NCBI GenBank assembly: GCA_003116995.1
Contig: BDSL01000014.1
Location: 868,001 to 932,000, forward strand
DNA: 64,000 nucleotides
Reading direction: 5' to 3'
Source: Yamagishiella unicocca
Lineage: Eukaryota > Chlorophyta > Chlorophyceae > Chlamydomonadales > Volvocaceae
Part shown: positions 52,201 to 61,700 of the stretch, piece after piece
Layout: each line of letters begins with the position of its first letter
Position numbering within the stretch: position 1 is the first letter of the stretch
Position numbers and translations under genes: made by a program
The notes under the pieces: generated by a model
Database searches by the model: none
What the model was told of the DNA's origin: nothing
What the model saw: the letters and a program-made list of their open reading frames with translations, nothing else

Positions 52201-55053
52201 GAGTAACAGGTCCTTTTCTGTAAACCCGCCCTGCTCCCCGGGCTTCATGCTACTCCCCCCCCCCCCGCTTCCCAACAACACGGGTAACCAGTCCTCCCGG
52301 TCTTCCCCCCCAACGAGCCGCCAGACACGCACTCGTAAACCCACTGCAGCAACACACCGTCACCTAAACCTTCTTAGCAAACCCAGCCACCCGGGGCACC
52401 CCGCCACTCACAAAGCCCCAGAATTTGGATCCAGTGACCGGGTCGTAGCATGCCGCCCCGCAGTATGGGTTTTGCGAGTCGGGGCCGCCGAAGGTGACGT
52501 TGGCGCCCTCCGCACCGCCCGGCGTGTCCACGAAGATTGGCATGCGCACTCGCACCCCATAGCCCCCCTGCCGGAAGATCATAGGGCCCGCCAGCGTGAG
52601 CTGCCGATCAGCCACCGTCTTGGCCGCCACATCTCGCTCGGAAGCGGCTGCGGTGCAGGGGAGGGAGGGGGGAAGGGTTGTGTGTGTTTTGGCTTCTTAC
52701 CGCAAAGCCGCAAACCTTCGGGTTACGGTGTCCAATCTACGAGCCCCCTCCCGGCCCCCTCCCGGCCCCCTCCCACCCCTCTTTCGGGCATCCACGGGTC
52801 TCCCTCGAACCCACCCCTCTCCCGGGCCCCCTCTCGCCTGCAAACAGGTCCAGCCCCACCGCCGCCCGGTTGCTCTCCAGCGGATAGACCAGTCGGATGA
52901 CCCCCAAAGGTGCCAGCTGGAGACTGCGCAGGGCGCCCCCAGGGACCTGGCGGCCGGGGAGGGGGCGGGGGGGCCCGGGGGAGGCGGAGGGGGGTCAAGA
53001 GGGGGATGGGGAAGGGGGTGGGGACAGCAGTTGGGGGTGAGCACATATCGGCGCCGCGGCGCACAATCTGGATGCCATACACCATCGTGATGCAACAGTT
53101 TTCATGGCCGTGGCGTTCCGAGCCCGTGCGATCCCCAACCTACCTCGGGCGAAATCCACATGTAACCCCGCCCTCCTCCGCCCCCGCGCGCCCCTCCCGC
53201 GCTTCCCACTTGACCTGCGCCGCCAAACCACCGCCCTCAAAACCACCGCTTTGGCGCGCCGACCAGGCCCCTGCCCAACCTTCCCCAACTCCCTCCCTCC
53301 CCCCCTTGTTTCCACCTTACCCCCAGGGTCCTCTCCCCCTTCTCCACAAGGTTTTTTCTCCTCCCCACCCCCAATGTCGCGTAAACGGGTTTTCTCCTCC
53401 CCCATCCCCACCCCCATGGAAGCCCCCGGAACCCCTCGCCATACATCCCCCGGCGCCGGGTTTCTTTCCCCCTCCCTCCCCGCCCCTCCGCCTACCGTAC
53501 TGCTCCAAATAGATTGCGATTAAAATTAATTATTTATTTCGGGGTTCGCAAACTCCAAATTAATAAAAAGAATTATTACCGGGGGTTCGCAATCTTTAAT
53601 AAATCCCCGTCGCTGCCTCGCAATCTCATGATTTATTATTTCCAGTTTATCGGCATTCTCTCTCAAATTTACGCACAGCACGAATATAGCTAGCAGCCTT
53701 TCAATGCACCTCTAGGAGGGTCGGTGACCCAAATGGCCTATGGCGGGGGCGGGAGGGGAAGTAGAGGGCCGCGTGGAAAGGGTTTGCTGCCGCGGGGTAC
53801 GGCCAGCACGGGGGGACGGGGAAAAGAGAAAGCCGCGGGAAAGCCAGTTGGGCGCATGGGGGGCCAGGGATGAAAGCAGCAGGAACGAGAAAGTTTGGTA
53901 CCGTATCGGTAGCTGGTGCAGTATGGTATGGTTGTTTCGTGCAACGGTGGCTGCCATCCCGGACGGTGCTGCGGCGGTACGCCAGATTTTTGCCTTCTGA
54001 ACTGCATTTCCAGCCTGGAGCTATTTTAAGATTCGCAATCATTTCCGCGGTTATACGGGGTTCGCAAAGTTTAAAAAATCCTAAACAATCCGCCGTACAG
54101 GTTCGCAATCTTTCCGTATTTTCAATTTATTAAATAATTATTTTCGGCCCTCGCAATCTATTTGGCTCGCAATCTATTTGGAGCAGTACGGTAGTCTTTC
54201 CTCTGGATCCCTACACGCGTACATCGCCTCCCCCCCCCCCCACGGGTCTTCCTCGAACCCCACCCCAACTAGTCGTTCTCCTCCTCCTACTACGTCGTGC
54301 ACAGGGGTTTCCGCGACAAGCCCAGCGCACCTGTTTGGCTAGGTCCGAAACAAACGACGGGAATATGTCCGACAGGAAGTCATAGCTCGGGTTGTAGTGC
54401 ACTAGGGCCGCCAGCGAGATGACGGGTGAGGTGGCTACGGTGAGCTGCTGCTTGAAGGCGGCGGCGACCTCGGTTGCGAGGGCGGCGCCGCGATTCTGGG
54501 GGAGGGAGGGGAGGAAGGGGAAAGCAGGGCGCGAGGGGGAAGCAGGGCGGGGGGCAGGGGCGTGGCCTGGTTCGTGTGCACGCCCGCAGAGCGCTGTGAG
54601 ACTCCCATGCCGTCACAGGGAATCTAAAACCCTGATCGGGTGAACCCATTCGCCTAGCTGTACCGGAAATCCCCAATGTGGCGAGGGTAGCCGTAGGGAG
54701 GAGGGGAAGGGAACAGGGGGAAGGGAGGAGGAGGGGGACGGGATGGGGCAGGGGGCAGGGGGCGGGCAGCAACTTACCCTGGCGCCGTCTATGTCCGCGT
54801 GTGCAACGCGCGTGATTCCCCACACTCCTACTCCCACGACCGTCGCCAGCACCAGCAGCGGATAGAGCAGCGTTGACGGGTACTTTGCAACCAGGCGCCA
54901 AAGGTTCTGCGCGGGGCGGCGACACCGGCAGTTCACCAAGTGAGTTAAGTTGAATGGAAGCGAAGCTGGTGGATAAGGCACTGAGACTCGGGCAGAAGCT
55001 CGACGGCTCAGCCCGGATTGTTGAGCGGCGAGGCCCAATACGGAAATGAACAT
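42096..55053 (-). CDS. CHASE-domain membrane receptor fused to a class I cyclic-nucleotide phosphodiesterase, 20 exons
   Basis: Exons in order: 55053-54778, 54495-54331, 53067-53045, 52923-52838, 52647-52412, 52068-51750, 51456-51414, 50804-50706, 50349-50246, 49978-49818, 49403-48189, 47832-47675, 47437-47278, 46237-46040, 45142-44991, 44693-44606, 44015-43957, 43638-43524, 43000-42896, 42341-42096. Phases sum to 1335 aa plus stop. Residues 60-80 are the first membrane span. About 125-300 form the CHASE domain ([48 protein letters not shown]). Residues 392-413 are the second span. The linker includes [18 protein letters not shown] and [11 protein letters not shown], then a 405-residue low-complexity exon. 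The PDE catalytic domain (about 910-1260) keeps [10 protein letters not shown], metal ligands His/Asp in [18 protein letters not shown], metal Asp in [16 protein letters not shown] and the invariant Gln of KSQVGF. It should hydrolyse cAMP or cGMP in the cytosol. A Gln/His-rich tail follows NYNHWRSV. The CHASE domain faces outside. The N-terminal 49 residues assume exon 1 is continuous. Confidence 0.9.
43036..43146. repeat. GGGGGCGGAGGGGA minisatellite
   Basis: About eight units of 13-14 bp in the CHASE-PDE intron 43001-43523. It is G-rich on the plus strand. Confidence 0.85.
43228..43333. repeat. 19-bp minisatellite
   Basis: About 5.5 near-perfect units of CACCCATGAGCCCATCAGC in the same intron as the preceding array. 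Confidence 0.9.
44033..44168. repeat. GAG/GGA-rich simple repeat
   Basis: Purine-rich run with interspersed CAG and GAT triplets, in the intron next to exon 44015-43957. On the minus strand it reads as a pyrimidine-rich tract, but upstream of the donor of the previous exon it cannot be coding. It gives false poly-Ser ORFs. Confidence 0.85.
44427..44528 (+). repeat. Dispersed repeat family A, partial copy 4 with an internal duplication
   Basis: Contains the CCAGTTCTCCAGCATGCAT segment twice in tandem, then the standard end GGGCATCCACGGGTCTCCCT. It lies in a CHASE-PDE intron. Confidence 0.8.
45848..45978 (+). repeat. Dispersed repeat family B, copy 2
   Basis: Nearly identical to 26001-26129 and on the same strand, although it lies in a minus-strand gene (CHASE-PDE intron) while the other copy lies in a plus-strand gene. 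Confidence 0.85.
46380..47260. other. Lower-GC segment inside a CHASE-PDE intron
   Basis: The intron 46238-47277 is long for this gene, and most of it is T-rich on the plus strand and much less GC-rich than neighbouring introns. A plus-strand ORF runs through 46382-46975 with no family resemblance and ordinary codon choice. It may be an inserted element; I could not define its ends. Confidence 0.4.
53492..54194. mobile_element. Non-autonomous DNA transposon (MITE-like) with 28-bp perfect terminal inverted repeats
   Basis: The first 28 bases (53492-53519) begin CTACCGTACTGCTCCAAATA. The last 28 (54167-54194) are their exact reverse complement and end GAGCAGTACGGTAG. Inside are several copies of TCGCAATC or TTCGCAAT near both ends (about 53543, 53587, 53617, 54032, 54062, 54099, 54150, 54167), a pattern typical of subterminal transposase sites. 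The ends are AT-rich, in contrast to the host intron. A TA lies near each end, so a TA target duplication is possible, but no longer duplication is seen. There is no transposase. It is inserted in the CHASE-PDE intron 53068-54330. Confidence 0.85.
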
Positions 55054-58000
55054 TTACATATAACAGTGATGAATGTTGGAAGGCTGCATGAGGATACACC
55101 GTCACACAAGTGAGAGTGCGCTCAGCGACTTTTGGGGATGTTCAGTCGCGAGAAGCGAGCTTTTTTGCATTGCTCCCGTGTGTCTTCATGTAAGCCCGTC
55201 GTCAATTTTACTCTTCACGTACTATTGTGTCAACTTTCAGGCGAGCGAAGCACTTCTTCGTCATTTTGATTTCAGCTTAGGAAAGGCACTGCGAACTGTG
55301 CCCCCAGGCATCCAAGCCACCTATTAATGGCCGTGCGCTGACTTCAAAGTTGTCTGTATGACATCAATGCTGGTATTCCCCATGGTTTGCGGCCGCAGGT
55401 GTCTGAGTAACGTGCCGGAATCAAGAGTACTGGTCTATACAAGGTTAAAGGAGAGAGACTTGCAACTAATGTTGTGTGAACTGCCTGCATTGAACTGCGG
55501 GAAGCAAGGAAAGACCTATCGTACTGCCATCAACGTCTGTCCAGCACATACACATGCCACGTGAAGAAAGACAGACACCGATTTGCTTAATGCACATCAT
55601 CTATTTTTATTTAAGAAACGGCCCTCGGCGCTGGCCCATCCCAAACGGCGTCGCCTGCGCGCCTGGGAGGTTTCTGCGGCCGATACATGGCCGCGCGACG
55701 GTAAACCATAATGACACTGTAACCTCTCATTACACGTTTTACTGCATGCCAGAATTTTTGATACGTCTGCTCTCGGTTCGAGGGAAGGTCGCTTCTCGTT
55801 TCCAGCTGGTTTCACGGCTTCGACAATCATTTTTCCCTGGAAGACCTCTTCCCAGGCTCCTTTTTAATTTGCCCTCAAGTACACTCCTTGCTTGAGAGCG
55901 GTAAACCGCTGGCTTGGCGCGCGTTGTTTGCTGCTTCCGAGTCCCGACCTGCTGTTCCGAACGACCGTTGCCGGCTTGCGTACGTGTGTCCACGTGTGTA
56001 CGCGCATAAGTGCACACACACAATACAGGCTTGATCAAGAGTAGCTTATTTCTGCTTGTATCATGAATGGTTGACTGATTAATTACAAGCTCTTGGAGCT
56101 CGTGAGGCCACGACGAGCCAGGGACCGCGAACCAATTCATTGTGTAAAGAGGATTATACAACCGCACAAAATGAAGAGGGGCTTATACGTGTATGAAAGG
56201 AAGAATATGGAGTAATGTAGCACCTATGTCCACCCATACCCGTAATCGCTGTGTGGCGATTCCTGATACGGTGCAACACGCTGGCTGGACCTGTTGAGAT
56301 TTCTCAGCAATCATGACCTGCAGCACCGTGGCATTGGGCACAGTGGTTCAGTGCGCAGACAATTGTAAGCTGGGTATTCAAGCGATACCGGTACCACCTA
56401 CGGCGTTCGTCCTCTGCTATCAAGCACCAGCGGTCTTCACGACCTCGCCCTTATGGACGTCTGACCTCTAGGCCCCGAATAAATAGTCTAAGGCACCTTA
56501 GTGTGAAATGTATTAGTGTGAAATGTATTCCTACATATGTGTGGGCGTACCCATGACGCGGCACATCGCGTGACTTGCGCGCCACATCGTCCTCTTGTTG
56601 ATTGCCGCGGTGGTTTGCCCGTACGTGTGGGTTGCGGCTGTTCCAGGTTCGTCCCCCTGCCACTTGCCGGCTTCCTTCTTTGGGCTGCTCTGCCCGGGCG
56701 GTGGTGCGAGTAGGCTGGCATGCCGGTGACAGCGTTGCCGGGTGCCACTGATGCTACCAACCAACCCACGGACGGGGCCTGACAGATCCTGACGGCGGGT
56801 TGCAAGTCCAAAAGATTACAGACCGCTAGCGGCACTATGCCGCTCCTCCTTTCGCAGCTGCAGCAAGCGGAGCCCGCACTATCGGAGCTAAGACTAACCC
56901 GGTACAGCAACCTAAGCGCTGCGCCAATGGGCGGGCGACTCATGCCTTAAAAAGTGTGCCTTGTCCAGAAGGGCAGGCCTAAGGAACGGAAACCCCCTCA
57001 GCTACTACGCTACTCAAGGAGCGCTCGCAGCTCGTGCCGGGGCCAGCATCCTTGTCGGTGCTCGACAAGCACCCGCGTATGTATGTTATGCACAGGACAC
57101 ATCAGTGGGCCCTTTCGCTGTCCCCCTTTCCAGCCCTTTACCGCTGGTTCGTGCGGGTTGTGCGTGTCGTTTTGTGGTGCCTGGGGATTGCCTGTGCTTT
57201 TGCATCTTGGCTGCTGTTTAGGCAGGGTGGCGTCTTTGTGGCTTTCAAAGCTTTCCTGTGCCCTTCGGGGTGTCTGCTGGGTTCAGCCCCGGCTGTCGTA
57301 GGTTGCGGCCAGACATGGGCCCCTCCTCTTGTCCTGGGCTCGCCCGGGCTTGGGGCCGCTGTAACCTCTCTGTTATTACCTCTCGCTCCGTAAGATTTGG
57401 CCGTGTGACCAACCAACTGTCGCTGAGTCGTGATCGTCGTTAGTCATCAGGGGAGCCAGCCATTACCCTGCTGTATTAGTGATGTTTACAGTCAGTAGAT
57501 CGGTATAGTTCGTGCGAGCGACTTGGTAGTACAGCGTCCATCACTCCATCTTCAGGAGTGAGACCACGTGAGGCTCCAGGGGCTGCCGTGTGCATCCGCA
57601 CATGTCGTCGGTGCACCAGGTAGCCCCGGGTGGTCACCCCTTGGTTTGGGGCGTTGTGTGCCTGGCTGCGGTCGAGGCCGTGGGCCTTCGTCTCCTGTTC
57701 CGTGCACGGGGGGATCTGGTTGTGGTTCCACGCGCTGTGCTGGTGCGGGTTAGTTAGTGCGGAGGTCACTGCTGATTCTGGTCTCGCCTGAGCGCTTTTT
57801 CGGCGCTGTACCTCGGTCCCCGTGGGTGGGGGGAGGTCCCGGCCGTCCATACCTTCTTGGCCTCCTCCGGGGCGGGGGCGGGGCGGTCCCGGTCGCCCAG
57901 AGAATGCGCGTCTGCCCGCTGCCTAGCCCCCGGTGGTGGTGCTGTTTTGACACGCTGTCCCTGTGTCGCTGTGGTTCTCTCTGTCGGCTGCCCGTTATTG

Positions 58001-58782
58001 CTGGGTCCTTTGGCTTTCGTCGGTTGGTCGATTTTTGCCTTGCTGTCGGTTGGTGTTCCGGCCCATCTTATTTTTTCTTCAGTCCGATTTTTTGCTGTCT
58101 CTCCCTGACGCTTTCGTGCCCGTGAGCTTTGTAGCGGTCTGGCCCATAGGGCCCTCGATATGCGTCAGATAGATCCCAGACGCAGGCATGGACGAGCACC
58201 GCGCTGAGCGCAGATTGCTTTTAACTGTCTTGGAATAGATAGCGATTTGATATGCCATTCTTAGAGGCGCTGCAAGTGATATACGATTGCGCGAAGTGCG
58301 ACAAAGGGATCCCAACTGCTGACTCGCTCCTTCCGTCGCGTCCATCGGAGCATGGTATGACTCACCACCCTATTTATGTAGCTGTACTTTGGACTATCAG
58401 GATCAGGTTGACCGGTCGCTGAGGTCACCTCTATTACCTAACATTTCTTGGGAAGGGAAGCGAGCCAAAGTTGGGCCGTCACTACGTCCCTACAGGGCCT
58501 ATCACACAATCGACTTTTAGGGCACTTTGATACAGTTCAACCTTAATTATGCTCTGTGACCCATGTGACATTACAGCTGGACTCCATGTGTACCGGGTGG
58601 TCCCGCGCGTATGAGATGTACCTCAACGGTACCAGCAACGGTCATCCGATACCTCTGGCTAATAGATCAATTGCAGCCCGACAAAGTCGTCAATCGTCTT
58701 GTGTATGTGCAGGTCATTCCAGCATTCCTTCTATACCTACAGGATCCTCACTCGCCACCTTGCTGTTTGCCTGCTATTACGG
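55054..58782. other. 3.7-kb divergent intergenic region without a recognised gene
   Basis: Lies between the starts of the CHASE-PDE (-) and the oxidoreductase (+) and so holds both promoters. GC is clearly lower than in the genes at 55.1-56.6 kb and 58.2-58.8 kb. The middle part (about 56.6-58.1 kb) is GC-richer with T-rich open frames on the plus strand that match nothing I know. A 15-bp direct repeat (AGTGTGAAATGTATT twice) is at about 56500-56530. The middle part could be a degraded retroelement, but I see no reverse transcriptase motif. Confidence 0.4.
56328..56397 (+). other. tRNA-like cloverleaf (SINE head or tRNA pseudogene)
   Basis: Acceptor arms GTGGCAT (56328-56334) and GTACCAC (56391-56397) pair at six of seven positions. 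A perfect 4-bp D stem GCAC/GTGC (56338-56341, 56351-56354) encloses AGTGGTTCA. A T-like stem GGTAT/ATACC (56373-56377, 56385-56389) is perfect around a 7-base loop TCAAGCG. The anticodon stem is weak, with only CAG/CTG pairing. The D-arm region resembles a polymerase III A box and the T-arm region loosely resembles a B box, but the T loop is not canonical. A functional tRNA is therefore unlikely. Confidence 0.35.
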
Positions 58783-61700
58783 ATGGCCAGCCTAGCGAAG
58801 CTCGAGCTGGAGGTGAAGGATAGCCTGGCGAAACTTGCTTATCCTGCAAGGCCATGGGTAAAATGTGTCGACGTCCCCGATGGCAACCACTGCTATGATG
58901 TCGTGATTGTCGGTGGTGGTCAATGCGGCCTGACAGCAGCGTTCGGGCTCATGCGGGAGCAAGTGTCCAACATTCTGGTGAGCTTGTTGCAAGTGTGCCA
59001 CTTATAAAAAACTGCGAGTCAAACATACTGTGTTCGCCAAATCCGGTGGCAATCGACAGGTCCTTGACGAGAACGAACCAGGAAAGGAGGGCCCCTGGAT
59101 GACATACGCGCGCATGGTAACTTTGCGTACAAACAAGGCATTAACAGGTGAGGTTTTGAAAGAATTCTGCCCCTTATGCCGTGACTGTAATTTGACAGTT
59201 TTCGACAACAATTCGCAGGCCCAGACCTGGGCGTCCCAGCTCTAACCTTCCAGGTAAGCCAAAATTCACTGCGGGGATGTACAAGCTAAGAGCATATGGA
59301 AAGCTGTGGTGGTATATTAGCTCCGCTGCCAATAACCGTCGCATGGCGAAACGCTGGAAGCTGCGGCACCGCACGTTCGCACTGTTTGCCTGCCACGCAG
59401 CCATCTAGGCTCACACCCTGGAGCCCCCAGCCCAAACAAGTCGCAAAGCGGCGCGTTTGGTCCTCACCCCCACATCCACACTTAACCCCACACTTAGGTA
59501 CGTAACCCGCACCCGCAACTCCACACTTGAGTCCGCAAACGAGGCCGCACGCCCACCTAGAAGCTGATTCGCCCTGGTCCCATTCCAGCCCCCGTCCCCA
59601 TGTCAATCCCCAGGCCCCGCCCTGCGCCTCTACCCACACCTGTGTCGCAGTCCTTCTTCGAGGCCAAGTACGGCATCGACGCCTGGCAGCAGCTGGACAA
59701 GATCCCCCGGGGCGAATGTGAGCGCAGGGGTGGTGCCTGTGCGTGTGTGTGTTTCGTGGCCCACAGGAGGACAAGACAGCACGCGCCCGCCTTGTTGGGA
59801 AAGGAGTAAGTGCGACCGGGTGACCCGCATCTAGCCCCTTCGCCGCTCCTCCTCCTCCTCCCCCTCCTCCCCCTCCTCCTCATGCACTGTGCCTCTGGCT
59901 GTCCGGCGGCAGGTCGCCGGCCATCGCTGCGGCCACTCGCACGGAGGGGCTGCCAGCCGGTCAGCCACAGACACGCAGACGCGCTCCGTCGCCAACATCG
60001 AAGCGTGTTGGCGGCGATCGGGGGCAACGTGTTGGCGGCGATCGGGGGCAACGTGTTGGCGGCGATCGGGGGCAACGTGTTGGCGGCGATCGGGGGCAAC
60101 GTGTTGGCGGCGATCGGGGGCAACGATGGGGGCCATCGCTCGTCGCCCACATCCAAAACTGGGACCATGTTTCAACACACGATACCTTCGTCGGTATCCT
60201 GCCGCCAATCCCGGTGTCATGGGCGGACGTGGACCCACACCGCTGGCGGCCCTCCCGCCCCTCCCTCCGCTTCCTATCTCGACCGGGTCTTCTCGCCACC
60301 CCCCTCCTTCGCACGTGCCTTCCCCTTCCCCCCCGCATTAACGGGTTTCCTCCCACCCTCTCCCCTCGCCCCAGGGATGGACTACCTGGTCTGGTACCGC
60401 CGCGTGCTGGGCATCCCCGTGCGCAACTCTGTCCGTGTGGACCTGGTCCTACCCCTGCCCGAGGTAGGTCTGTGTGTGTGTGTGTGGAGGGGGGATGAGG
60501 AAACCCTTTTGCACGCCGTAGTATGAGAAGGAGGAGGAATTACACTAGCTGGCGACGATTTTGGAACGCGCGTTTGGGTTTGCATGCCGAGCTTGGTGGT
60601 GATGGTGGTGGTGGTGGTGGTGGTGATGGTGATGGTGGTGGTGATGGTGGTGGTGGTGATGGTGGGAGGACGACTGGGGCGAGGAGAAGGCGACCGGGGG
60701 TGAAGCTGGAGGGTGGCGACGTGTGGTGTGGTGGCCCGGAGCCCCGACCAGGCGGTTGGCGTCGTCCGAAACCCAGCTTGGCGTACACCTCGTGCCGCCC
60801 GATTTCTCCACCCGCTGCCTGCCTGGTTGACTGACCGGCGGATTGGCTGGCTGGCGGGCATTGGGTGGTGCCTGCCCCCTCCCTACCCCTATGCGTCCGC
60901 AGACACTACGCCAACTATTATACCCCATGTCGTGTAACCGGCCCATATGCCAACACCCTCCCTACCCCCTAGGCGGGCCGCGGCACGCTGTTCGAGGTGC
61001 TGGTCGACACCCCCGCAGGGGAGGGCAAGATCCTGGCGCGCAAGGTGTGTGGGGGGGTGTACAATAATAGAACCGGTAACGCGACTGGGGAAATGTAGCG
61101 TGTGCATGGCCTTCGGACACCGGGACGGGGGGGGGGGGAGGTGTCGCCCGCCCGGCCCTCAATACCGGTCGCGTTACCTCTGCCACCCTCTCCTCCCCCC
61201 GCCCCCTATGTCGTGTTTTTCTTGCCTCCACGGGTCCTCCTATGTCGTGTTTTTCTTGCCTCCACGGGTCCCCCTATGTCGTGTTTTTCTTGCCTCCACG
61301 GGTCCTCCTATGTCGTGTTTTTCTTGCCTCCACGGGTCCCCCTATGTCGTGTTTTTCTTGCCTCCACGGGTCCTCCTCGCAGCCTCCTATGTCGTGTAAC
61401 TGGGTCCCCTCGCCACCCCCCCGCCCCCACACTCGCCACCCCCCTCACGCCCCAGGTCGTGCTGGCCACTGGCATCCAGGGCGGCGGCGAGTGGCACGTG
61501 CCCTCCTTCATCCGCGACTCGCTCCCCCGCCACAAGTACGCACACGCCAGCGAGCACGTGGACTTCGAGGCGCTGAGGGGCCGCAAGGTGGCGGTGCTGG
61601 GGGGTGGGGCGTCCGCCTTCGACAACGCGCAGTACGGGCTGGAGCGGGGAGTCGGCGAGGTGGGTGATGGGTGCTGGGGGGTGGGTGATGTGGGGGGGTG

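Noticed and set aside
61207..61376. CRISPR-like array
   Set aside because: Units are contiguous 34-bp repeats with no unique spacers, in a eukaryotic intron. The same applies to the 24-bp array at 60005.
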